Made by a program: the position numbers and the translations under genes
Shown: positions 1 through 7,376 of the stretch, in pieces
Position numbering within the stretch: the stretch's first letter is position 1
Layout: every line of letters begins with the position of its first letter
Notes under the pieces: generated by a model
Database searches by the model: none
What the model was told of the DNA's origin: nothing
Seen by the model: only the letters and a program-made list of their open reading frames with translations
Source: an uncultured Actinomycetes bacterium
GTDB taxonomy: Bacteria; Actinomycetota; Actinomycetes; Nanopelagicales; Nanopelagicaceae
Reading direction: 5' to 3'
DNA: 58,938 nt
Assembly: GCA_903878415.1 (NCBI GenBank)
Contig: CAIRHO010000007.1
Coordinates: 1-58,938, forward strand

Positions 1-122
1 CACCCCAAAGAATCGGACTCGGAAGCAAAATTCTCAATTCTATTTCTAATGGAGATTGGTCCCGCGTAAATCGCGAGGATGGTCCAGGAACGCGCGTTCA
101 CATGAGAATTCCTGCATTATAG
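1..122 (+). CDS. C-terminal fragment of a probable sensor histidine kinase / HATPase protein
   Basis: The open frame from base 3 to the TAG at 120-122 gives 39 residues, with the 5' part outside the window. It contains IGLGSKILNSISNGDW followed by GPGTRVHMRIP. This resembles the end of a GHKL ATPase domain: the G2-box helix 'LGxxIV', then the final strands 'GTxVxxxIP', as in HWE/HisKA_2-type sensor kinases. It would be the ATP-binding end of a signalling kinase. Only the tail is visible, so the family is a resemblance and not a firm call. It ends 13 bases before the tRNA. Confidence 0.5.
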   Translation, partial: PQRIGLGSKILNSISNGDWSRVNREDGPGTRVHMRIPAL

Positions 123-135
123 TTACCCCTCGGAG

Positions 136-209
136 GGGGCGGTAGCTCAGTTGGTTAGAGCCCGGAACTCATAATCCGGTCGTCGTCGGTTCGAGCCCGA
201 CTCGCCCCA
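136..209 (+). tRNA. tRNA with CAT anticodon (tRNA-Met, or Ile2)
   Basis: The cloverleaf has acceptor stem GGGGCGG (136-142) with TCGCCCC (202-208, last pair G-T), D stem GCTC/GAGC, and T arm GTCGG-TTCGAGC-CCGAC (185-201). The anticodon loop contains CTCATAA, so the anticodon is CAT. CCA is not encoded. The anticodon arm is odd: the only fully paired stem is CCGGA (162-166) with TCCGG (175-179). That starts straight after the D stem, so base 26 is missing and the loop has 8 nt. In the normal register two of the five pairs fail. Elongator Met is the default reading. A lysidine-modified Ile2 tRNA or a decaying copy is possible. Confidence 0.85.
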
Positions 210-210
210 C

Positions 211-1386
211 ATGAGTAACACCGCTTTCTTAGATTTTAATGAGATTGGTTTTTCAATCAGATCTGCCCAAGTTATGGCAGCTAGAGAAAGTAATTGGTAT
301 GCGACTACCCCATTTGGAATTGCAATTCTTAGGTATGAAGATGCCAATACTTTATTAAAAGATAAACGGCTCTTTCAGGGAACTCGAAAATGGCCATCAC
401 ACTATGGAATTGAGGATGGTTTGTTAGCTGCTTGGTGGCAAAAAATGCTGCTAAGTATTGAGGGCGAGGATCATCTGCGACTTCGTAAATTGGCAGGTCC
501 TGCCTTTTCGCCAAAAACTATCGAGCCGCTGGCGCCATTTTTCGCAGACCTTGCTAATGAGTTGATCGATAACTTTATTGAAAAAGGCAGTTGTGAATTC
601 ATGAGCGAGTTTGCTGAACCATTCTCCGCCAGAGTTATTACTGGATTATTAGGTTTAGATAATGAGTTATGGCCGAAAGTGGCTGATTTAGCAACCAAAC
701 TTGGTTATGTATTTAGCGTAACTATTAAAGAGGATTTGCCATTAATTGAAGAGGGGTTGCAAGGAATCTTAGATATCTCAAATGAGCTGATACGCAAAAG
801 TCGGCTTAGCTCTAAAGATGATTTTGTCGGAACGCTTCTAAAGGCAACCTTGGATGGAAAAGCAATTACCGATGAGGAGCTGCTCTCACTGGTTTCGCTT
901 TTGATATTTGCAGGCTTTGATACAACTCGAAATCAGATTGGCTTAGGGATTAAAACTTTTTCAAAGTATCCAGAACAATGGCGATTACTGGGAGAAAATC
1001 CAGATCTAGCACGGGTAGCAGTTGAAGAGATTATGAGAGTAAATCCCACAATCACTTGGGTATCCCGTGAGACATCTGTTGATATCGATTACAAAGAGTT
1101 AACAATTAAAGCGGGAACAACCATTCATCTACTAACTATTCCTGCAGGCAGTGATCCAAGAAAGTTTGTGAATAATGAATTTGATATCACTGCCGAGCGC
1201 GCTCCACACTTTGGCTTTGGTGGCGGAATGCACCATTGCATCGGTCACTACGTAGCAAGATTAGATATGAAAGAGGCATTTAAAGCCCTTGCTACTCGAC
1301 TACCAAACATGAAGGTTGCCCCTGGCGACACCTACCTGCCAGATAGTGGCAATACGGGACCGACTAAAATGGTTATCACCTTTTAA
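211..1386 (+). CDS. Cytochrome P450
   Basis: A 391-residue soluble bacterial P450 monooxygenase; substrate unknown. The heme loop FGFGGGMHHCIGHYVAR starts at about residue 334, with Cys343 as the thiolate ligand. The I-helix oxygen-binding motif is FAGFDTTRN (about 233-241), and the ExxR motif is EEIMR. The N-terminal TPFGIAILRYEDANTLLKD matches the usual start of class I bacterial P450s, so the family appears full length from ATG 211. That start lies directly against the tRNA 3' end, with no room for a separate promoter or ribosome site, so it may be co-transcribed with the tRNA and translated leaderless after tRNA processing. No ferredoxin or reductase gene is nearby. A partial tRNA 3' copy follows the gene. 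Confidence 0.93.
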   Translation: MSNTAFLDFNEIGFSIRSAQVMAARESNWYATTPFGIAILRYEDANTLLKDKRLFQGTRKWPSHYGIEDGLLAAWWQKMLLSIEGEDHLRLRKLAGPAFSPKTIEPLAPFFADLANELIDNFIEKGSCEFMSEFAEPFSARVITGLLGLDNELWPKVADLATKLGYVFSVTIKEDLPLIEEGLQGILDISNELIRKSRLSSKDDFVGTLLKATLDGKAITDEELLSLVSLLIFAGFDTTRNQIGLGIKTFSKYPEQWRLLGENPDLARVAVEEIMRVNPTITWVSRETSVDIDYKELTIKAGTTIHLLTIPAGSDPRKFVNNEFDITAERAPHFGFGGGMHHCIGHYVARLDMKEAFKALATRLPNMKVAPGDTYLPDSGNTGPTKMVITF

Positions 1387-1416
1387 TTTAACCTTTTACT
1401 GCACTACTTGCCAGTC

Positions 1417-1439
1417 CAGTTCGAGCCCCCTCGCCCCAC
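1417..1439 (+). repeat. Degenerate direct repeat of the tRNA 3' end (att-like)
   Basis: This stretch repeats the 3' end of the upstream tRNA (187-210). TTCGAGC, CC and CTCGCCCCAC are shared, with one substitution near the start and a short deletion in the T stem. Together the two copies bracket the P450 gene. That is what site-specific integration into a tRNA 3' end leaves behind, but no integrase is present. An old duplicated tRNA tail is the alternative. Confidence 0.6.
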
Positions 1440-1441
1440 TG

Positions 1442-2635
1442 TTAAAGGGTTTGCTTAAGCAATTTACCTATCCGTGAGATGCCTTCAACAATCCGATCAT
1501 CCTCAACGCCGGAAAAATTCACTCGCGCATGATTTGGCTCCTGCAAAACTGGGAAGAACGTTGCACCTGGAACATAAGCCACTTTCCCTTTAGGAAGTAA
1601 AGTTTCCTTCATAAAATTAGTCGCATCAAAACCGACAGGAAAAGTCAGCCATGTAAACAATCCACCTTCAGGTTCAGTAAAACTAACTTCATTCGGAAAT
1701 GTTTCACGCATGGTCGAAAGCATCAAGTTAAGTTTGCGCAGGTAATTCGGGCGGATCTTGGCAATATGTTCATCAATACTATGGCGCCGCAAATATTCAA
1801 GAGTGGCGTTCATATTGAGGGTGCTGTTTTGGGTGTCCGAAGCCAATTTTAGTAAAGAGAGTTTATCTAAAATCTCAGGACTAGCTAGCGCCCAACCAAG
1901 TCGCATAGATGGCGCGAGAATCTTCGAAAAACTACCTAGATGAATAACTCTACCTTCAGTGTCTAAGCTTTTAATCGTGGGTAATTGTTCGCCTACATAT
2001 CTCAATTCGCGATACGCCGAATCTTCGACAACAAGAACGTTATATTTATTTGCAAGTTCTATCAAATGCTTGCGTCGTTCAAGATTCATTGTTACACCGG
2101 TAGGATTTTGAAACTCTGGAATTGTATAAATCATCACAACATTCGGATTAGTTGCTAGCACCTCTGCTAATTGATCAGTATCCATGCCAAATTCATCTGT
2201 GCGCACTGGGGCATAGTTAGGTTGTGTCGGAGCAAATGCAATCAGCGCACCAAGGAACGTTGGATTCTCAGTAACGATGGTGTCACCAGGGTTTACCACC
2301 AACTTCGCGGAAATATCCAGCCCCTGTTGGGCACCCTGAATGATTAAAATGTCGTTCTCTGTGCATGACATTCCATCACGAGTTAGTCGGTGAGCAACTA
2401 TTGCTCGTAACCCTGGCAAGCCATTTGAGGAGGTGTATTGCAAGACATCCGATCGTTCTGGAACGAGCAAACTTGAATAGATCTGATTCAATTCTTGAAT
2501 AGGAAATAAGCTCGGATCCGGATAACCCCCACCGAAAGAAATTAAGCCAGGATCATCGCCAAGTTTTAACAAATCCCTGATTGCAGAAGGTCGTACGCCT
2601 TCCATGCGCTCTGAAAATTGAATCTCATTATTCAT
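1442..2635 (-). CDS. PLP-dependent aminotransferase class I/II (2-aminoadipate / aromatic aminotransferase-like)
   Basis: A 397-residue fold-type I aminotransferase. The N-terminal RPSAIRDLLKL and ISFGGGYPDPSLFP are characteristic of the LysN / MocR-domain-like group. QGAQQGLD contacts PLP phosphate, IPEFQNPTGVTM is the conserved NPTG loop, and LGSFSKILAPSMRLGW carries the Schiff-base Lys (SFSK). It transfers an amino group between an amino acid and 2-oxoglutarate or pyruvate in the cytosol. The exact substrate (2-aminoadipate, aromatic or branched-chain) cannot be read from the sequence. The start codon overlaps the stop of the upstream RraA-family gene by 4 nt, so the two are translationally coupled. 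Confidence 0.88.
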   Translation of the reverse strand: MNNEIQFSERMEGVRPSAIRDLLKLGDDPGLISFGGGYPDPSLFPIQELNQIYSSLLVPERSDVLQYTSSNGLPGLRAIVAHRLTRDGMSCTENDILIIQGAQQGLDISAKLVVNPGDTIVTENPTFLGALIAFAPTQPNYAPVRTDEFGMDTDQLAEVLATNPNVVMIYTIPEFQNPTGVTMNLERRKHLIELANKYNVLVVEDSAYRELRYVGEQLPTIKSLDTEGRVIHLGSFSKILAPSMRLGWALASPEILDKLSLLKLASDTQNSTLNMNATLEYLRRHSIDEHIAKIRPNYLRKLNLMLSTMRETFPNEVSFTEPEGGLFTWLTFPVGFDATNFMKETLLPKGKVAYVPGATFFPVLQEPNHARVNFSGVEDDRIVEGISRIGKLLKQTL

Positions 2636-3315
2636 GAGAAATTTAAATTGCTTTCCTTGCCAGATTGCAACGCAGATAAATGTTCGTCGTAATTCATATG
2701 TTGCAACAAGGACGATCCATTGATTATTTTCATTCGTAGTTCTGCTTCAAATTTCTCAATTTCTTCAGCGCGATCAATTACAGCCATAAACTCTGCAACG
2801 CTTCCAACTACGATCCCATCGGCGTCACCGACCAAATAATCACCTGGTTGAATAGTTACAGTTTCAATTACAAGCGGAATCTGGATAACAGGCAGCGCAG
2901 AAGTTCCCAAAGCACTTGGCTTTGATCCTCGAGCATAAATTGGTAGGTCTATTGAGAGCAGAACTGAGCGATCTCGACAATAGCCATCAATCACAATTCC
3001 CGTTACACCGATTCGATCTGCTTCGGTGGCGAAGAGCTCACCTGATACTGCCCCTGATTTACTACCTCGTACCACTAGTACATCTCCAGCTGTTGCAATT
3101 TTTAGCGCAGCCAACATTGATAGCAATCCATCACTTGCATCCACTGTGATAGCTCGCCCCACAAGTTTTAACTCAGGTCGAACTGCAATTATTTCGCACG
3201 AAAGTTCACGAAGCGGCGTACCCGACTTACTTGCATCAGCAAGTGATGTGCTACTGACGCCATTCAACCGGCCAATAAGTTTGGCTACTGTGTCGGAATC
3301 GAATTGGTCCGTCAA
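2632..3315 (-). CDS. RraA-family protein (4-hydroxy-4-methyl-2-oxoglutarate aldolase-like)
   Basis: A 227-residue RraA/HMG-aldolase-fold protein. It has GRAITVD near residue 54, VLVVRG, GELFATEADRIGVTGIVIDGYCRD and GDYLVGDADGIVV. The G-x20-R-D signature of metal-dependent class II pyruvate aldolases is present (G-ELFA to CRD), favouring an aldolase or oxaloacetate decarboxylase over the RNase E inhibitor function that gave the family its name. The start at 3315 is TTG with AGAAGG about 8 nt upstream. It is the first gene of a two-gene unit with the aminotransferase, which suggests the pair turns over an amino acid through a 2-oxo acid (inference). Confidence 0.8.
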   Translation of the reverse strand: MTDQFDSDTVAKLIGRLNGVSSTSLADASKSGTPLRELSCEIIAVRPELKLVGRAITVDASDGLLSMLAALKIATAGDVLVVRGSKSGAVSGELFATEADRIGVTGIVIDGYCRDRSVLLSIDLPIYARGSKPSALGTSALPVIQIPLVIETVTIQPGDYLVGDADGIVVGSVAEFMAVIDRAEEIEKFEAELRMKIINGSSLLQHMNYDEHLSALQSGKESNLNFS

Positions 3316-3509
3316 TTTATCTACCTTCTATTAGATGCCTGGCTCGCCATGACAGGATTCTCACAATTATATGCGCGGCACTAATCTCTTGGCCATCTGC
3401 GGAGCCCGACTACTACCAAGTGTCACGATATGTAGTTACTCTAGGCAAGTCTTTTCTTAACGTGATTGCAAGGTGAGCGCTATCTAGGTCAGTGGAATTG
3501 GATTATCGA

Positions 3510-5375
3510 ATGATCAAACGCCGAGTAGTCGCTCTTCTATTCATAGTTAGCTCTATTGCGATTTCATCTTCAGAACTGTCATTTGCTGCAGTCAAAGCTG
3601 GCGGCGCTTGCACCAAAGCAGGTCAGAGCACAACTTCCAGTGGAAAGAAATTCACCTGCATTAAATCCGGCAAGAAACTTGTATGGGATAAGGGTCAAGT
3701 CATAATAAAACCTGATGTAACACCAATCGTTCAAACAACTCCAACTCCAACTCCAACTCCAACTCCAACTCCAACTCCAACTCCAACTCCAACTCCAACT
3801 CCAACTCCAACTCCAACTCCAACTCCAACTCCTCAGTTAATTGTTATACCAGCACGCAACTCTGCGACGGCAGCACCTGTTGCAACTTATCCCAGAACAA
3901 TTGCAGCAAACTGTTCAGTAACAAACTCCTGCCCCGCTCCAACTTCGGCGAGAATTGATCTCTGGGAGGGTTGCCATGCCAAAGTAGAGGCAACTTTACA
4001 AAAGCAAGTAGGTAGCAATTGGATTGACGTTGCGCAAGCTACTGGTTGGTCTGCAATTAAAAGTTGTGATTCAACAACTCCATTTCGTCCATTTACCACC
4101 GCTGCAATTACAAATGGAACATTGATTCGCTGGAGAGTTTATGCGCCAGGTGCATGGGAGTGGTTCTCGAAACCAAAGGAATATTCAGTTGAAGTACCGG
4201 TATCTGCAGCAGCCCTGGCAGCTCGTGCCGCATTAGACAAATTAGCTAGCGAGCCCGTATCAACATTTGTGCCAACATCTCCCTGTCAGTTGATAGATCA
4301 AATCACTCCAAGGCGTTCTTACTACACCGACTTATCAGCTGGGTTTCCCAAAGTGCGCACAAGAATCAAATCTTACGGAAATGTAAAAGCACTAATAGTT
4401 CCGCTCGATTTCACCGATATTGTCGGCAAAGATAATCCAGTTACTTACTTCACTCCTATTGCGGAGGGTGTGAATACTTACTTCAATACTATTTCTTACG
4501 GTCGAGTCGCCTTTGATTTCACTATCTTGCCTAACTACGTGCATATGGACTTCCCTATCAGTAAGTATGGAATTGCAAACACGGTCGGAGCTGGAGATGT
4601 CGCTGGGTATCGAAAAGCGATTTTAGATGCGACTAATTCTCAAATTAATTACGCAGAATACGAAGCGGTTTACTTCCTGGTTCCGAAAGAGATGCCGATG
4701 GCGTTAATGGGATGGGGACCTGCAATTACTGCGCCATATCAAGTCGACGGTGGTTACATCATTAACGGTGCTACCGGTGGCGCAGATATGTATTTTAATG
4801 AGCAACATGGAATCAAGGGAGCCACGTGGAAGTGGATGGCGCATGAAACTGGCCATGCATTCGGTTGGTATGACGAGGATTATCAACACCAGTCTGCATC
4901 GCTGGGAAACTGGGGATTGATGTCGCAAAGCTGGACGAATGATGTGATTGAACAAAATGCATGGGATCGTTACTTACAAGGATGGCTAGAAGAATCTCAA
5001 GTTGGCTGTACATCAAAGTCTTCGCTTGCGACTGCGAAAGTGTTCACCATTAATGCCTTATCTCTTAATAATGGCGAGCAAAAAGCGGTAATGATCCCAC
5101 TCTCTAATTCAAAGATTTTAGTAGCTGAATCTCGTCGAGCATCGACGTTGGATAATTTTGGAAGAACCAAAGAAGGATTGCTCGTATACACAGTAGATAT
5201 GACTATCGGCCAACTAGGCGGAGGCTATGTAACTATTCGACGCCCAGGTTCGACGAGTCCAGAATTTCTTGATGCTGCGCTTCGTCAAGGTGATTCAGTC
5301 ACCATTGATGGAGTAACAATCACGGTGACAACATCAACCACGAATTCAGACACAATTTCGATCTCTTCTAGATAA
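3510..5375 (+). CDS. Secreted M6-like zinc metallopeptidase with Thr-Pro repeat linker
   Basis: A secreted protein of about 620 residues. An N-terminal signal peptide (MIKRRVVALLF then a hydrophobic run to SFAA) is followed by a short Cys-containing module (GGACTKAG...KKFTCIKSGKKLVW) common in actinobacterial exported proteins. Then come a (Thr-Pro) linker from a 15-copy DNA repeat and the catalytic region. MAHETGHAFGWYDED gives HExxHxxGxxD zinc ligands near residue 445, and GNWGLMSQSW supplies the M6-type Met-turn. The role is probably extracellular protein degradation or envelope processing. ATG 3510 is preferred because the n-region MIKRR is basic; GTG 3492 is in frame and would add six residues including two acidic ones. 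Confidence 0.82.
   Translation: MIKRRVVALLFIVSSIAISSSELSFAAVKAGGACTKAGQSTTSSGKKFTCIKSGKKLVWDKGQVIIKPDVTPIVQTTPTPTPTPTPTPTPTPTPTPTPTPTPTPTPTPQLIVIPARNSATAAPVATYPRTIAANCSVTNSCPAPTSARIDLWEGCHAKVEATLQKQVGSNWIDVAQATGWSAIKSCDSTTPFRPFTTAAITNGTLIRWRVYAPGAWEWFSKPKEYSVEVPVSAAALAARAALDKLASEPVSTFVPTSPCQLIDQITPRRSYYTDLSAGFPKVRTRIKSYGNVKALIVPLDFTDIVGKDNPVTYFTPIAEGVNTYFNTISYGRVAFDFTILPNYVHMDFPISKYGIANTVGAGDVAGYRKAILDATNSQINYAEYEAVYFLVPKEMPMALMGWGPAITAPYQVDGGYIINGATGGADMYFNEQHGIKGATWKWMAHETGHAFGWYDEDYQHQSASLGNWGLMSQSWTNDVIEQNAWDRYLQGWLEESQVGCTSKSSLATAKVFTINALSLNNGEQKAVMIPLSNSKILVAESRRASTLDNFGRTKEGLLVYTVDMTIGQLGGGYVTIRRPGSTSPEFLDAALRQGDSVTIDGVTITVTTSTTNSDTISISSR
3741..3830 (+). repeat. Hexanucleotide tandem repeat, 15 perfect copies of CCAACT
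   Basis: Fifteen uninterrupted copies of CCAACT encode alternating Pro-Thr inside the metallopeptidase gene. Every codon is identical, which points to recent slippage. Copy-number changes keep the frame, so only linker length should vary. Confidence 0.97.
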
Positions 5376-5490
5376 GAGCGAGAAGGTTTTAACTAAGAGG
5401 CAACACCAAAGTTGAGTCAGACAAAATCGAAAATGCTCCAATTAATCGAATATCTAAGCGATATCAGGCTTTCATGGGTAAAATTTCGCC

Positions 5491-5763
5491 GTGACTGATG
5501 CGATATCTCTAACAGAAATCAAGGCCGCTTGGAATCAGATACTAGATACCGTTGAATCCTCAAATCGAATAGCTTGGATGGCATATTTTGATGCACGATT
5601 AGTCTCCTTGGAAGGCTCTGAACTAACTTTAGATTTCTCGGATCCAGCAAAATTAGCCGGTTCCCACGATTTCACAAAGGGACGAAATCCCGCGCACCGA
5701 ACCGAATTGGAAAGTGCAATTACTGCAATTTTAGGAATTGCAGTAACGGTTATTGAAAAATGA
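5491..5763 (+). CDS. Stand-alone DnaX (tau/gamma) C-terminal-domain-like protein
   Basis: A 90-residue protein that I do not recognise as a named family. Its pattern matches the domain that follows the clamp-loader core in actinobacterial DnaX: 'W..ILD.V..S.R.AW', then 'A....LEGSELTLDFSD', then 'ELESAITAILGIAVTV'. No ATPase domain is attached. The start is GTG 5491: TAAAAT at 5479-5484 lies exactly six bases before it, the leaderless spacing seen across this window, and there is no Shine-Dalgarno site. Its stop overlaps the ATG of the secreted lysozyme gene (ATGA), so the two are coupled. Function unknown; the DnaX likeness is by pattern only. Confidence 0.7.
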   Translation: MTDAISLTEIKAAWNQILDTVESSNRIAWMAYFDARLVSLEGSELTLDFSDPAKLAGSHDFTKGRNPAHRTELESAITAILGIAVTVIEK

Positions 5764-7376
5764 AACTCCTACGCAATCAAATTCTAACTATTCTTGCAAC
5801 GATATTAATTTCTACCCAATTAATTCCGGTATCTGCTGCTAATTTCACTTCTACATTCAGCGTTTCGCAAACACCAAGCGCCACCGAACCATTAATTACA
5901 TTTCATGGCGTAATTAAGCCAGCGCTAAAGAACGCAGTTGTTAAGATTTTTGTAAAATTAGATGAGAAATGGGTCGATACCAGGCTTCGCACAAATTCAA
6001 CATCTAGTGGCGCATGGAAAATCGAGGCGAATGCAACCGCTCAAAGTACAAAAGTTTCCTATCGAGCAAAAATATTAGTTGGAAAATACACGGCTAATAC
6101 AGTAATAAAGTCGCTAACAATTAAACCACTGCCATCAATCAGTGAAGCAGATCCCGCCTCGCTGATAGCGCTAGCTGGACCAGGTGGTCGGATTCATGGC
6201 GCGGATATAAGTCGATGGCAGCACCCAAATGATAAGCCGATTGATTTCGCAAAAATGTATGGCGCTGGCATTAGATTTGTGATGATAAAAGCTTCGGATG
6301 CTCGAGATGATTCTGACATCCCTTCATTAAAATTTTTACTTAATGATCGAAATGCCGCTCAAGCTGCCGGTATTTACACCGGCTTTTATCATTACGCATA
6401 CTTGCCAAATACTGCAGACCCCGCGCTGGTCATACGGGATGCAAAAGCCCAAGCTCAAAAAGTAATTTGGCGCCTGGCCAGTATCGGTGGATATAACACT
6501 CGCGATTTAACTTATGCGCTTGATTTAGAAAATAACTGTATCCAGATTAATAAATCAAAAGTTTGTACTAAATATGCAACTCGCTCAAATATTACTTTGT
6601 GGGCAGAAACTTGGATGGCAATGGTTGCCGAAAAGACTGGCAGAAAACCATTCCTATATTCGTATTCTGGATTTTTAGAAACTGCTATGAACCGTAGCGC
6701 AACATTGCGAAACTATCCATTGTGGATGGCGCAGTATGCGATTAACCCAGCAGATCCGATTGCAGAACCTGGCCGTAAAATTTCTGGATGTTATGTCAAT
6801 TCATGGAGTACCTCAAATTGCACATCCCTCTGGCAAATTTGGCAGTACACCTCTTGCGGAATCGCAAGTAAATACGGAGTGCCAAGTACGCGGCTAGATT
6901 TAAATGTATTTCGAGGTGATACAAATTCTTTCCTTAAATTAGTGCAAGGAAATTGGATCCCGCAAGTCGGTGACTTACTCCCCGTAAATGAATCCTCCAC
7001 AATGACTATTTCTGGGATTAAATCAACGACCACAAATAAATCGGTTGAGATTACGATCGAAGTGTTGCGGGCAACTGGAACTCCAGTAGTAACCGGAACT
7101 GTTGTTTTTCGTTCAGATATAGAAATAGCTAAAAAGCCAGTGCAGACTGTGGTTCGAGATGCAGCTGGTGTATGGGTACTTTCGATCGATGGGCTAAGTG
7201 CTGGAAGCTACACCGGGAAAATTGTTTATGTTGATCAAACCGGAACCCATGCTCAATCAGAAGAGATGATTCAATTTATTTTAGAAGAAGGAACGGCACC
7301 TTCTCCAAAACCTTCTGCGACTAAAAAACCAGTTACGCCGCCAACGGATGGTTGTAAGAACCAGATTAAGAATTAA
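5760..7376 (+). CDS. Secreted GH25 muramidase (lysozyme M1-like)
   Basis: A 538-residue exported protein. It has a signal peptide (residues 1-26, ending VSAA) and an Ig/beta-sandwich-like segment at about 30-125. The GH25 catalytic domain starts near residue 145: HGADISRWQ carries the first Asp, VMIKASDA and GFYHYAY follow, and YALDLENN carries the Asp-x-Glu pair. A second beta-rich domain and a Pro/Lys-rich tail end the protein. GH25 enzymes cut the beta-1,4 bond between MurNAc and GlcNAc in peptidoglycan, so roles in wall remodelling or attack on other bacteria are both possible. It is coupled to the small DnaX-like gene and its stop overlaps the stop of glpD by 4 nt (convergent). Confidence 0.9.
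   Translation: MKLLRNQILTILATILISTQLIPVSAANFTSTFSVSQTPSATEPLITFHGVIKPALKNAVVKIFVKLDEKWVDTRLRTNSTSSGAWKIEANATAQSTKVSYRAKILVGKYTANTVIKSLTIKPLPSISEADPASLIALAGPGGRIHGADISRWQHPNDKPIDFAKMYGAGIRFVMIKASDARDDSDIPSLKFLLNDRNAAQAAGIYTGFYHYAYLPNTADPALVIRDAKAQAQKVIWRLASIGGYNTRDLTYALDLENNCIQINKSKVCTKYATRSNITLWAETWMAMVAEKTGRKPFLYSYSGFLETAMNRSATLRNYPLWMAQYAINPADPIAEPGRKISGCYVNSWSTSNCTSLWQIWQYTSCGIASKYGVPSTRLDLNVFRGDTNSFLKLVQGNWIPQVGDLLPVNESSTMTISGIKSTTTNKSVEITIEVLRATGTPVVTGTVVFRSDIEIAKKPVQTVVRDAAGVWVLSIDGLSAGSYTGKIVYVDQTGTHAQSEEMIQFILEEGTAPSPKPSATKKPVTPPTDGCKNQIKN

Noticed and set aside
3741-3830. Repeat array as a possible CRISPR
   Set aside because: The units are six bases with no spacers and encode Pro-Thr in frame.
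5491-7376. Lysozyme and small upstream gene as a prophage remnant
   Set aside because: The lysozyme has a signal peptide and extra beta domains, and there are no holin, capsid, tail or integrase genes nearby.
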